DNA of 60,938 nucleotides from an uncultured Methanobrevibacter sp. (GTDB lineage Archaea > Methanobacteriota > Methanobacteria > Methanobacteriales > Methanobacteriaceae): contig OMVY01000017.1 in the NCBI GenBank assembly GCA_900314635.1, forward strand, positions 1-60,938. The letters run 5' to 3'. Positions 48,486 through 57,742 of the stretch are shown here, one piece after another. The position numbers and the translations under genes are program-made. The notes under the pieces are model-generated. The model was not told where the DNA came from. It saw nothing but the letters and a program-made list of their open reading frames with translations, and made no database searches. Every line of letters begins with the position of its first letter. Positions within the stretch are counted from its first letter, which is position 1.

Positions 48486-50486
48486 TTGACCAACATAAGT
48501 GAAATTTCAGGATTTATATGGGGAATAGCAGATTCTGTATTGAGAGGAACATACAGAAGAAATGAATATCAAAAAGTAATTTTACCTTTCACAGTTCTTA
48601 AAAGATTTGACAGTGTATTGGAATACTCTAAAAAAGATATAGTTGATACATATGAAGCTAACAAAAGCAGAACAGGAGTTTTAGCACCGATATTAATGTC
48701 AAAAGCTGTTGATGAAAATGGTCGAGAATTAGGATTTTATAACTACTCACGCTTTGATTTTGAAACATTGCTGCAAGACCCTGATAATATAGAAGAAAAT
48801 ATTAAATTCTATATTAACAGTTACAGCAACAATGTAAAAAATATTCTCGAAAACTTTGATATTGAAAGACAAATAGAAAAATTATCTAGAGCAAACTTAT
48901 TATATTTGCTAATAAAAAAATTCAACGAAACAACACTTGATTTATCACCTAAAAATATCTCCAATCATGACATGGGGACAATATTCGAAGAGTTAATACG
49001 CAAGTTCTCTGAAACATCAAATGAAGAAGCGGGAGAGCACTTTACCCCAAGAGATGTGGTAAAACTAATGACTGAACTTTTATTTGCAGAAGAAGGAGAA
49101 AGTTCTGGAAGTATTAAATTAGTTTATGATCCCGCTTGTGGAACTGGTGGAATGTTAACCAGCTGTCAAGAATTTATAAGTAAAAGTAATCCTGATATTG
49201 ATGTTGTTTTATACGGTCAAGAAATAAATGATGAGATTTATGCAATATGTAAAGCCGACATGCTTATGAAAGGAGAAAATGCGGAAAACATCAAAGGACC
49301 ATCAAGCACATTATCTGATGATCAATTAAAAGATAATAAATTTGATTATATTATTTCCAATCCGCCATATGGTCGGGACTGGGAACAAGACAAAGAAGTT
49401 GTAGATGCTGAAGCAGAAAAAGGATTTGATGGAAGATTTGGTGCAGGACTTCCTCGTAAAAGTGATGGTCAATTATTATTCATTCAGCATATGATTTCCA
49501 AGATGAAAGACAATGGCAAATCAAGAATTGCAGTAATTACAAACGGTTCACCATTATTCACAGGAGATGCAGGTTCTGGAGAAAGCAATATACGCAAATG
49601 GATATTTGAAAATGATTATCTTGAAGCATTAATTGCATTACCTGATCAATTATTCTTCAACACAGGAATTGGAACATATGTATGGGTATTAACCAATGAA
49701 AAAACTCCACAAAGAGAAGGTAAAGTGCAGTTAATAGATGCACGTGAAGAATATGTTGGAATGAGAAAATCACTTGGAAATAAAAGACACACACTTCCAG
49801 AAGAATCAATCAATAAAATAATAGATACTTATCAAGACTTCACAGAATCTGATAAAGTGAAAATATTTGATAATGGGGATTTTGGATATACTAAAATCAC
49901 CGTTGAAAGACCAATGCAGCTAAACTATCAAGTAACACCTGAAAGACTTGAAAACTTATACTCTTATAATCAATTTAAAAAATTAGCTGAAAGTAAAAGT
50001 GAAGATCCTGAAATAAAAATGGCTGAGGAAGAAGAAGGTAAAAAACAACAAGAAGCTATTAAAGAAGAATTACTTACAATTGGTGATGAATTATATACTG
50101 ACTGGGATACCTTTGAAACAAAAGTTAAAAATGCTCTTAAAAGTTTTGATTTAAAACCTGCATTCATAAAAAATGTTATTGAAAAATTATCTGAACACGA
50201 TGATACTGCAGAATATGTAACAGATAGAAGTGGCAAACCAAAAGCAGACAGTAATTTAAGAGATACTGAGAAAATACCTCTTGTTCAAAATATTGATGAT
50301 TACTTTGAAGATGAAGTGTTAAAATATTATTCAGATGCTTGGTATGATGAAAGTAAGAATAAAATAGGTTATGAAATTAACTTTACGCAATACTTCTATG
50401 TTTATGAACCTCCAAGACCTCTTGAAGAAATTGAAGCAGATATAGCTAAAGTAACTGCAGAAATACAAGAGTTACTCAAGGATTGA
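48486..50486 (+). CDS. hsdM: Type I restriction-modification DNA methyltransferase subunit
   Basis: The 666-residue N6-adenine methyltransferase has an N-terminal HsdM helical domain (about 1-150, with FTVLKRFDSVLE). SAM-binding motif I is DPACGTGGM (215-223) and the catalytic motif NPPYG starts at Asn292. The C-terminal third is long, charged and partly coiled-coil (EEEEGKKQQEAIKEE...), probably for HsdS and HsdR contacts. It protects host DNA and builds the complex with HsdS. The start is TTG 48486 with GGGGTGA just upstream. Six bases separate it from hsdS. By eye its codons are more A+T-rich than in flanking core genes, consistent with transfer. Confidence 0.93.
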   Translation: MTNISEISGFIWGIADSVLRGTYRRNEYQKVILPFTVLKRFDSVLEYSKKDIVDTYEANKSRTGVLAPILMSKAVDENGRELGFYNYSRFDFETLLQDPDNIEENIKFYINSYSNNVKNILENFDIERQIEKLSRANLLYLLIKKFNETTLDLSPKNISNHDMGTIFEELIRKFSETSNEEAGEHFTPRDVVKLMTELLFAEEGESSGSIKLVYDPACGTGGMLTSCQEFISKSNPDIDVVLYGQEINDEIYAICKADMLMKGENAENIKGPSSTLSDDQLKDNKFDYIISNPPYGRDWEQDKEVVDAEAEKGFDGRFGAGLPRKSDGQLLFIQHMISKMKDNGKSRIAVITNGSPLFTGDAGSGESNIRKWIFENDYLEALIALPDQLFFNTGIGTYVWVLTNEKTPQREGKVQLIDAREEYVGMRKSLGNKRHTLPEESINKIIDTYQDFTESDKVKIFDNGDFGYTKITVERPMQLNYQVTPERLENLYSYNQFKKLAESKSEDPEIKMAEEEEGKKQQEAIKEELLTIGDELYTDWDTFETKVKNALKSFDLKPAFIKNVIEKLSEHDDTAEYVTDRSGKPKADSNLRDTEKIPLVQNIDDYFEDEVLKYYSDAWYDESKNKIGYEINFTQYFYVYEPPRPLEEIEADIAKVTAEIQELLKD

Positions 50487-50492
50487 TTTAAA

Positions 50493-51821
50493 ATGAGTTA
50501 TAAAACTTATGAGGAATATAAAGATTCAAATATTGATTGGATTAAGAAAATACCCATTCATTGGATGCCGTATAAATTAAAGCATGTTATTAATGAATTT
50601 GTTGCTGGTGGAACACCAGAATCATCAAACGACTCATATTGGGATGAAAACAATGATGGAATTCCTTGGGTCGCTATTGGAGATATGAATGATAATGATT
50701 ATATTAATTCAACTGCGAAGAGCATTACAATAGAAGGATTGGCCAGTAAAAACTTAAGAATATTGAAAAAAGGGACATTAATTTACTCCATATTTGCATC
50801 ACTTGGAAAAACATCAATTTTGAATATTGATGCTACAACTAATCAAGCAATATTGGGTTTAATACTATCTAATAAGATTGATACTATTTATTTAAAATTT
50901 TATTTAGAAGCATTGAAAAGTACAATATCTGGTTTCTCTAATGAAAACACTCAAGAGAACTTAAATTCCAATATCGTAAAAAATATGGAAATTGCTATGC
51001 CTAAATCATTAGAAGAACAAAAACAAATAGCGAACTACTTAGACAAAAAAACTGCAAAAATCGATGAAACAATTTGCAAAAACAAGCAATTAATCAAATT
51101 ACTTGAAGAAAAAAGAACTGCATTAATTAATCAAGTTGTTACCAAAGGTTTAAATCCAAATGTTCCAATGAAAGATTCAAGTGTTGAATGGATTGGTGAG
51201 GTTCCTGAACATTATCTAATAATGAAAATATCAAATATGTTTAATAATATTGGTAGTGGTACAACACCAAAGTCATCTAATGAAGAATATTATACAGATG
51301 GAACAGTAAATTGGCTAATTACTGGAGATTTAAATGATAATTATATTTATGAAACATCCACACAAATAACAACAAAAGCATTACATGATACTTCTTCATT
51401 GAAAATATATCCTCAAGATTCATTAGTTATTGCAATGTATGGTGCAACAATTGGTAAATTAGGTATATTAAAAATTAAAACATGCACTAATCAAGCTTGT
51501 TGTGTTCTCTCAAAAGGTAACAATCAAAATATTAAATATACCTATTATTGGTTCTTAGGTTATAGGAATGAAATCATCTCTTTAAGTTATGGTGGGGGGC
51601 AACCGAATATAAGTCAAGATGTTATAAAAAATTTAAGAATTATTGTGCCTCCATTAAATGAACAAAACCAAATTGTTAACTATTTAGATATTGAAACTAC
51701 AAAAATAAATAAGTCAATATCAAAAATCCGAGAAAATATCAATCTTTTAGAAGAATACAAAACTTCTTTAATTCATCATGTTGTTACTGGTAAAATTGAT
51801 GTGAGAGGTGAGGAAATATGA
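50493..51821 (+). CDS. hsdS: Type I restriction-modification specificity subunit
   Basis: The 442-residue subunit has two target-recognition domains. The first follows NIDWIKKIPIHWMPYKLKHV, the second follows VEWIGEVPEHYLIMKISNMF (about residue 230). After each comes a conserved helix pair (LDKKTAKIDETICKNKQLIKLLEEKR and LDIETTKINKSISKIRENINLLEEYK) that sets the spacer between half-sites. The two helices are near-repeats, as expected for a bipartite target. A G6 run at 51594-51599 encodes the GGGQPNI motif. The gene overlaps hsdR by four bases (ATGA). The recognition sequence cannot be read from the protein. Confidence 0.93.
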   Translation: MSYKTYEEYKDSNIDWIKKIPIHWMPYKLKHVINEFVAGGTPESSNDSYWDENNDGIPWVAIGDMNDNDYINSTAKSITIEGLASKNLRILKKGTLIYSIFASLGKTSILNIDATTNQAILGLILSNKIDTIYLKFYLEALKSTISGFSNENTQENLNSNIVKNMEIAMPKSLEEQKQIANYLDKKTAKIDETICKNKQLIKLLEEKRTALINQVVTKGLNPNVPMKDSSVEWIGEVPEHYLIMKISNMFNNIGSGTTPKSSNEEYYTDGTVNWLITGDLNDNYIYETSTQITTKALHDTSSLKIYPQDSLVIAMYGATIGKLGILKIKTCTNQACCVLSKGNNQNIKYTYYWFLGYRNEIISLSYGGGQPNISQDVIKNLRIIVPPLNEQNQIVNYLDIETTKINKSISKIRENINLLEEYKTSLIHHVVTGKIDVRGEEI

Positions 51822-54694
51822 GTTCAGATACTTCTGAAAAAGGTTTTCAAAATGACATAATAAATTATCTTACAAGTACAGGTTATGAGAAAAGAACAAC
51901 TAAAAATTTTAATGTTAGTTCATGCTTAGATGTTGAATTAGTTTTAAGATTCATTAAAACTACACAACCTAAAGCTTGGAATAAATTTGCCAAGCATAAT
52001 AAATCTAACCCTGAAACTAATTTTATCAAATCACTAGTCAGACAGATCAACAGGAATGGAACAATACATGTTTTGAGAAATGGTTTTAGTGATATTGCTA
52101 ATTTTAATTTGTTTTATCCAATACCTAACAATAATTTAAATCCTGAATTAAAAGTTAAATTCAATCAAAATATATTTTCAGTTGTTGATGAATTAGAATA
52201 CGAAGATAAAGAAAAAGGTAACAGATTGGATTTGGTTATATTTATCAATGGTATTCCAATTTCCACTATTGAACTTAAAAATACTTTCACTCAAGGTGTA
52301 ACGAATGCTATCAACCAATACAAAAACGATAGGGATCCAAGAGAGGCAATATTTAGAAATTCTTTGGTACACTTTGCTATGAGCAATGAGAAGGTTTATA
52401 TGACTACTAAACTTGCCGGTCTTAAAACAAGATTCTTACCATTCAATAAAGGTATTGAAAATCCTGATGTTAAAAATGATTATAAAACTTCTTACATGTA
52501 CACTGAGATACTTCAGAAGAATCAGCTATCAAAGTTAATTAATAATTTTATTTTTGAAGAGGATGATATTGTAATCTTCCCTCGTTTCCATCAATTAGAT
52601 TGTGTCAATCTTTTATTAAATGACCCCCAACCAGGACATAACTATCTTATTCAGCACAGTGCAGGTTCTGGAAAAACTAAAACAATAGCTTGGCTGGCAC
52701 ACGGATTGTTAAATAAATTTGATAACAATGACAAACGAATTTATGACATGGTTATAGTAGTATCAGATAGAAAAGTCATTGATAAACAATTACAGGACCA
52801 AGTTAAAGCTATTGAGAGAAAACAAGGTGTTGTTGAAAAAATTGACCAGGACTCAAGACAATTAGCCGAAGCCATTAAATCCGGAACAAATATTGTTGTT
52901 ACTACATTACATAAGTTTTCTTATATTTTAAATGAAATTAATGATGTACAAGACCGTAATTACGCCATTATTGTTGATGAAGCCCATTCCTCACAAACAG
53001 GGGCACACGCAAAACATTTGCGTGAAGGATTAACTAGTGCTGAAGTAGACTCTGACACTTTAGATGAAGCTGAAGATGAATTTGATGAAGAATTATTACA
53101 GCAGATGGAAAAAAGCAGAAACACACCTAACTTATCATTCTTTGCTTTTACTGCAACTCCTAAAGCAAAAACATTAGAACTGTTCGGTAAAAAAGACCCT
53201 GATTTTGGAGACTTCAGACCACATCATTTATACAGCATGAAACAAGCTATTAAAGAAGGTTTCATTCTTGATGTTCTAGAGAATTATCTAACTTATCCAA
53301 CATATTTCAAATTAGTTAAAACTGTTGAAGATGACCCTGAATTCAATGAAGAGAAAGCCAAAAAGGTTTTAAGAAAATTTGTAGAAATGCATCCTCATGC
53401 CATCAACAAAAAAACAGACATCATGCTAGATCACTTCATGAATTCTACTAAAAATAAAATCCAGGGAAAAGCAAAAGCAATGCTTGTTACAAGTTCAAGA
53501 AAAGAAGCAGTATTATATAAATTGGAATTTGATAAACAAATCAAAGAAAAGAATTTAGGTATTAAAACACTGGCTGCTTTCACAGGAACTATTAAACATG
53601 ATACTGTTGATTATACTGAAGCAAATATCAATGACACATCAAAGGATATCAAAGAAGCATTCAAAGAAGATGTTTATAAAATACTTATTGTAGCTAATAA
53701 GTTCCAAACTGGTTTTGATGAGCCTTTGCTTCAAACAATGTATGTTGATAAGAAATTAAATGGTGTTGCAGCAGTACAAACATTATCACGCTTAAACCGT
53801 ATTGCTCCACATAAAAATGATACATTAGTGCTTGATTTTGCAAATGATACTGATGTAATCAGAAAAGCATTTGAACCGTACTATGGTGAAACATCACTTG
53901 AAGAAGAAACCGATTATCATAAGCTCTATGATTTAATGGAAAACCTTTATGATTTCTATTTATTTGATCAAGAGGAAGTTGAAGAATTTGTTAAAGCATA
54001 TTTGAAAGGTGTTTCTCAAGCAGAGTTATATTATCTATTATCAGAACCGAAAATAAGATTTGAGGGAAGCGATAAGGAAGATCAGGTCGAATTCAAGAAA
54101 AAAATCAGAAGATATCAGAGCATATATTCCTTCATGTCACAGTTATTGCCATTCAGTGATTTGAACTTGGAAAAATTATATATTTATCTTAAATTCTTAT
54201 CTAAAGTACTTCCTACAATTAATAATCCTTTACCATTCAATGTGCTGGAAGATGTGGACATGGATTCATATAAAATAGATACTCGTGATGAAGGCACATC
54301 AATAATACTCGGTGAAGGAGAAGGTAGTCTAAAACCATTATCTCCATCTGATCCTGGATACAGACCAGAAGAACAAACTAAATTATCTCAAATCTTAGAA
54401 AGCCTTAATGAAGCATTTGCTACAGACTTTTCTGAATCAGATAGAATAATTGTAACACAAATAACTAGCCGCATGCTATCTGATGAAGAATTGATGAATA
54501 AAGTTCGCAATAATCCAAAAGAAAGTGTTGCAGCAATATTTGACCGGTTCTTCACTAATGAACTAGTCCATATATTTAAGAGTAATAAAAGTTTCTATGA
54601 AAAGATTTTTTCTAATGAACAACTAAAGGACAAATTAAAAAATGATTTATTAGACTTTGTTTACGAGGAACAAAACAAGCAGATAGAGGCATGA
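51818..54694 (+). CDS. hsdR: Type I restriction endonuclease, motor subunit
   Basis: The 958-residue protein has an N-terminal PD-(D/E)xK nuclease region with RLDLVIFINGIPISTIELKN (about 137-156). The SF2 translocase motor follows, with Walker A HSAGSGKT (280-287), DEAH (387-390), FFAFTATP near 444 and ANKFQTGFDEPLL and LSRLNRIAP in the second RecA domain. A C-terminal helical domain completes it. It cuts unmodified DNA after ATP-driven translocation. All nuclease and helicase motifs are intact, so the system looks functional. It begins inside the hsdS stop (ATGA). Confidence 0.93.
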   Translation: MSSDTSEKGFQNDIINYLTSTGYEKRTTKNFNVSSCLDVELVLRFIKTTQPKAWNKFAKHNKSNPETNFIKSLVRQINRNGTIHVLRNGFSDIANFNLFYPIPNNNLNPELKVKFNQNIFSVVDELEYEDKEKGNRLDLVIFINGIPISTIELKNTFTQGVTNAINQYKNDRDPREAIFRNSLVHFAMSNEKVYMTTKLAGLKTRFLPFNKGIENPDVKNDYKTSYMYTEILQKNQLSKLINNFIFEEDDIVIFPRFHQLDCVNLLLNDPQPGHNYLIQHSAGSGKTKTIAWLAHGLLNKFDNNDKRIYDMVIVVSDRKVIDKQLQDQVKAIERKQGVVEKIDQDSRQLAEAIKSGTNIVVTTLHKFSYILNEINDVQDRNYAIIVDEAHSSQTGAHAKHLREGLTSAEVDSDTLDEAEDEFDEELLQQMEKSRNTPNLSFFAFTATPKAKTLELFGKKDPDFGDFRPHHLYSMKQAIKEGFILDVLENYLTYPTYFKLVKTVEDDPEFNEEKAKKVLRKFVEMHPHAINKKTDIMLDHFMNSTKNKIQGKAKAMLVTSSRKEAVLYKLEFDKQIKEKNLGIKTLAAFTGTIKHDTVDYTEANINDTSKDIKEAFKEDVYKILIVANKFQTGFDEPLLQTMYVDKKLNGVAAVQTLSRLNRIAPHKNDTLVLDFANDTDVIRKAFEPYYGETSLEEETDYHKLYDLMENLYDFYLFDQEEVEEFVKAYLKGVSQAELYYLLSEPKIRFEGSDKEDQVEFKKKIRRYQSIYSFMSQLLPFSDLNLEKLYIYLKFLSKVLPTINNPLPFNVLEDVDMDSYKIDTRDEGTSIILGEGEGSLKPLSPSDPGYRPEEQTKLSQILESLNEAFATDFSESDRIIVTQITSRMLSDEELMNKVRNNPKESVAAIFDRFFTNELVHIFKSNKSFYEKIFSNEQLKDKLKNDLLDFVYEEQNKQIEA

Positions 54695-54720
54695 ATAAAT
54701 TTTTAATGTTTGGAGATAAC

Positions 54721-55284
54721 ATGGAGATTTCAGTCTTAGATATGAAAAAGGAAATTGAAGAAATCTATGAAAGATTGGAAAAGGTCACACCAGTTGATTT
54801 CGATTGCGGAAGCCTTTGCGGCGAGGCGTGCTGCGTTTATGATTTGAAAAACCCTGAGGAAGAGCTTGCCCTTTATCTCCTGCCTGGAGAAGAGCTGATG
54901 TATGAAGACAGCGACAGCTTTGACTTATACTACTTTGACAGAGATGAAATAGAATATCCCCCATCATGGGATGATGTGGTATATCTTGTCAAATGCAGAA
55001 ATCCTCCAAAATGCGATCGAAGCATAAGACCTATCCAATGCAGAACATTTCCCTTGGTTCCCCACATAGATGAAAATGGAGATTTCCATCTTGTTTTAGA
55101 TGAAACCGAATTCCCATACGAATGTCCAATAGCAAGTCAGCATATGAAGTTCAATGATGATTTCTTAACCGTGACATTTGATGTATGGAAAAAACTCATT
55201 TCAAATCCTCTCATTTATGATTTTGTAGAAATGGATTCAAGATTAAGGGATGAGAGAACAAGGGATTATGAGATTGTGATTTAA
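54721..55284 (+). CDS. YkgJ-family cysteine-cluster protein
   Basis: The 187-residue protein has an N-terminal cluster C-x3-C-x3-CC (Cys29, 33, 37, 38). A second set is at Cys92, Cys98 and Cys107 (KCRNPPKCDRSIRPIQCRTFP), and YECPIA follows. This is the YkgJ / zinc-or-iron-chelating pattern, which may hold an iron-sulfur cluster or zinc. No function is established. The frame could start at ATG 54691 inside the hsdR stop, but ATG 54721 has GGAGAT before it and fits the cluster position. By eye its base composition resembles core genes rather than the restriction operon, so its position after hsdR is probably accidental. Confidence 0.75.
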   Translation: MEISVLDMKKEIEEIYERLEKVTPVDFDCGSLCGEACCVYDLKNPEEELALYLLPGEELMYEDSDSFDLYYFDRDEIEYPPSWDDVVYLVKCRNPPKCDRSIRPIQCRTFPLVPHIDENGDFHLVLDETEFPYECPIASQHMKFNDDFLTVTFDVWKKLISNPLIYDFVEMDSRLRDERTRDYEIVI

Positions 55285-55439
55285 AAATAATGAAATATTA
55301 TAAAAGTAGCTGATTTTAAAAATAAAGAAATTCTAATAAAAATAGTTTATTTAGAAAATGAATCCTGAAAAAATCCAATTTGAAATAATTAAAAAATAAA
55401 AAAGAGTAGTGAAAGCAAGTTTCACTTATAATAACTGAT

Positions 55440-55586
55440 TTTAAAGCAATGGAGAGTTCCTCCCACCATAACAACAGATTTAAAGCAATGGAGAGTTCCT
55501 CCCACCATAACAACAGATTTAAAGCAATGGAGAGTTCCTCCCACCATAACAACAGATTTAAAGCAATGGAGAGTTTCTCCTATTGG
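55440..55586. repeat. 39-bp tandem array derived from the 3' end of the zinc-ribbon gene
   Basis: Units start at 55440, 55479, 55518 and 55557. The first three read TTTAAAGCAATGGAGAGTTC followed by CTCCCACCATAACAACAGA. The fourth is the true gene end, including its stop and the last five to eight codons. Because 39 is divisible by three, the array also creates a meaningless open frame with a repeated LWWEELSIALNL. Confidence 0.95.
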
Positions 55587-56532
55587 AGTTGACTATCTCA
55601 AAGCCTTCTTTGAGCATGTTCAAGTCCTTGTCAAAGTGACCTGTAAGGGCAGAGCTTATTCCGCTCTCAATGATATAAAACATTGTGCTGTACTTGGCAT
55701 AATCTGAATAAACCCTGTTTTCTTCAATTATAGGTCTTTCATAGACAAAATTGTCTCCAAAGTCCTTTTTGAACTGAACAGCTATTTTTTCAATTAATTC
55801 TTCATCAATGAAAGGATTTAAAATCATGAAAATATCTTCAGCAAAAGTATTTCCCAATGTGAATAAATATTCCACATCCTCATTGTTCTCAATAAGATTC
55901 TTGAATAGGAAATTAAGCTTGCTTACATCCAGATACTCCTTTGGAATGAATTTCCTGCAAACTGAATATGCGCATACCTCGTTAATCAGCATGGCATCTA
56001 TGGAGCCTAGCGTATATGCTACGAATGCCTCAAGAGAATCATCTTTTTCCATATCAAGGGAATTTGAAAGAAGCTCTTCAAAAATTTCAGCAAACAAATG
56101 ATTGGACAGCTGATGAATATAGCTAGTTATTTGCTCGGATTCCAAGAGACTCTGGTCAATATTTATTAAATTGAAATAGTAATTTCCCAGTTTTGAAACA
56201 TCTGGATCGAAATTGACATCACAAAAGCTTACAGCAATAAGGGACAATTCCAAAAGGGCACTCATATCCTCTTTATTGTCTTCACATTTTTCCAAAAGAT
56301 TTAAATGATTCATATTTGCCTTTTGCGCGATATTGATTAAAAAATCAAGATATCTATGATAATCTTCAAGCAGATATTCCTGATAAGCATTGAAGCTTGC
56401 AAAATTAGCTGTATTTATTATCTTGTCAAAGCTGTCTGATTTAACATCCGCCTCAACTTCCTTACCGCATTTCATACAGAATCTTGCACCGTCGAAAATA
56501 ACTGCACCACAGTTTTCACAATATTTTGTAAT
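55558..56532 (-). CDS. Zinc-ribbon protein of unknown function with an apparent ATT start
   Basis: This protein has about 324 residues. A four-cysteine zinc ribbon (Cys5, 8, 19, 22 in KYCENCGAVIFDGARFCMKC) is followed by an acidic, helix-rich body without recognised motifs. The first ATG in frame (56475) would remove the first three cysteines of the ribbon. Between the in-frame TAA upstream and the ribbon there is no ATG, GTG or TTG, only GGA GTT GTT ATT ATT ACA AAA, with AAGGAG at 56541-56546. I therefore place the start at ATT 56532 (or 56535). A sequencing error is the alternative. Its final codons seed a 39-bp tandem array. Function unknown. Confidence 0.65.
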   Translation of the reverse strand: MTKYCENCGAVIFDGARFCMKCGKEVEADVKSDSFDKIINTANFASFNAYQEYLLEDYHRYLDFLINIAQKANMNHLNLLEKCEDNKEDMSALLELSLIAVSFCDVNFDPDVSKLGNYYFNLINIDQSLLESEQITSYIHQLSNHLFAEIFEELLSNSLDMEKDDSLEAFVAYTLGSIDAMLINEVCAYSVCRKFIPKEYLDVSKLNFLFKNLIENNEDVEYLFTLGNTFAEDIFMILNPFIDEELIEKIAVQFKKDFGDNFVYERPIIEENRVYSDYAKYSTMFYIIESGISSALTGHFDKDLNMLKEGFEIVNSNRRNSPLL

Positions 56533-56590
56533 AATAACAACTCCTTAAAGAATTATTAAATAATTTAAAATATATTCCGTTCACTACCAA

Positions 56591-57571
56591 TTATTGTTGA
56601 TTCATAACAAGTACTGGATTTGAATTCTGGTCGAATAAAACAAGTTTTTCATCACCAGATGATAAATAAAGTTTTTTCTCTTCTATAACATCACCAATGA
56701 CAGCAACTTCAAATGAATAAGGACTTAAAGCATCTATTATAGCTTGAGCATTCTCTTCTGGCGCTGTCATGACAAATGCTGCTCCAGGATAAGCCCTTAG
56801 CCACATATCCCAGTCCACGTTTTCATTTCGCGGAATCTTCTCAAGCTCAACGCTTGCACCGACGCCTGAGGATTCAAGAAGCATCTCCAAGGTTCCAAGT
56901 GTTCCCGGATTGCTTATGTCCTTTCCAGCACTTGGCAAATGTTCTTCAGCTATTTTTTGCATGACCTTGATCTGGTCTTGCACAAGCTTTGCATCCTTTT
57001 CATAAGTGGTGTCCCAATTCAAAGGAATTCCAGGATATTGTCTGCCGTCTGTGTCAATAGCTACAAGAACCTTGTCTCCAACTTTTGCACCGGAAGAAGT
57101 GATTAATGAGTCCTTGGAGGCAATTCCAGCAATAGCCACATCCAGTGAATTATATTCCGCATCAGGATGGAGGTGTCCTCCAACCATCGGAACATTGAAT
57201 TTGCGACAGCCATCTACAATTCCGGATAATATCTCGTCATATATCTCATCATTGTCCACAGCCATGATATTAACCATGGCTATCGGCTTTCCCCCCATGG
57301 CTGCAATATCATTCACATTGACAAGCACGGCGCAGTAGCCCGCCCAGTATGGGTCGACATTCATCAAATCGCCCCAGATACCATCAGCAGCCAGCAAAAC
57401 GACTTGATTATCACCTATGTCAATAGCTGAAGCATCATCTCCAAAATCAAGAAGAACATCACCGGTAATATTATAAACATCCCCCAGGGTTTTGGTAACA
57501 TTTTCAATTGAGTTTTTTCTGCTTACACCTTTAAAGCTTTGCAGTGATTTCACAAGTTCGCTTAATTCCAT
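56591..57571 (-). CDS. Methanogenesis marker protein 2 (AIR-synthase-like)
   Basis: The 326-residue protein has the PurM / selenophosphate-synthetase-type fold. It shows LDFGDDASAIDIG (ATP-side loop) near residue 42, LLAADGIWGDLMNVDPYWAGYCAVLVNVNDIAAMGGKP near 78, VGGHLHPD near 130 and a C-terminal glycine-rich domain. This matches the methanogenesis marker 2 family, restricted to methanogens and relatives. The fold suggests an ATP-dependent amide or phosphate chemistry. The substrate is not known to me. It is separate from the 39-44 kb marker cluster and lies 58 bases upstream of the zinc-ribbon gene on the same strand. Confidence 0.85.
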   Translation of the reverse strand: MELSELVKSLQSFKGVSRKNSIENVTKTLGDVYNITGDVLLDFGDDASAIDIGDNQVVLLAADGIWGDLMNVDPYWAGYCAVLVNVNDIAAMGGKPIAMVNIMAVDNDEIYDEILSGIVDGCRKFNVPMVGGHLHPDAEYNSLDVAIAGIASKDSLITSSGAKVGDKVLVAIDTDGRQYPGIPLNWDTTYEKDAKLVQDQIKVMQKIAEEHLPSAGKDISNPGTLGTLEMLLESSGVGASVELEKIPRNENVDWDMWLRAYPGAAFVMTAPEENAQAIIDALSPYSFEVAVIGDVIEEKKLYLSSGDEKLVLFDQNSNPVLVMNQQ

Positions 57572-57742
57572 TATAACACCTTATTCACATAAAATCGCAT
57601 AAAAAAAATAATTTTATCTATTTCTCTTAAAATAAAAGATTCAATTAATCAATCATTCATAAAAATCAATTAACTATCATTCTAAAAATAAATTAATTAT
57701 AAAAAAAACCAATTTATCAATCATCTCTTAAAATAAATTATT

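Noticed and set aside
54691-54720. YkgJ gene as a fourth subunit of the restriction operon
   Set aside because: The overlapping ATG has no ribosome site, ATG 54721 does, and the base composition differs from hsdMSR.
55316-55552. Minus-strand open frame encoding repeated LWWEELSIALNL
   Set aside because: It is produced by the 39-bp tandem array copied from a gene end. It has no ribosome site of its own and no recognisable fold.
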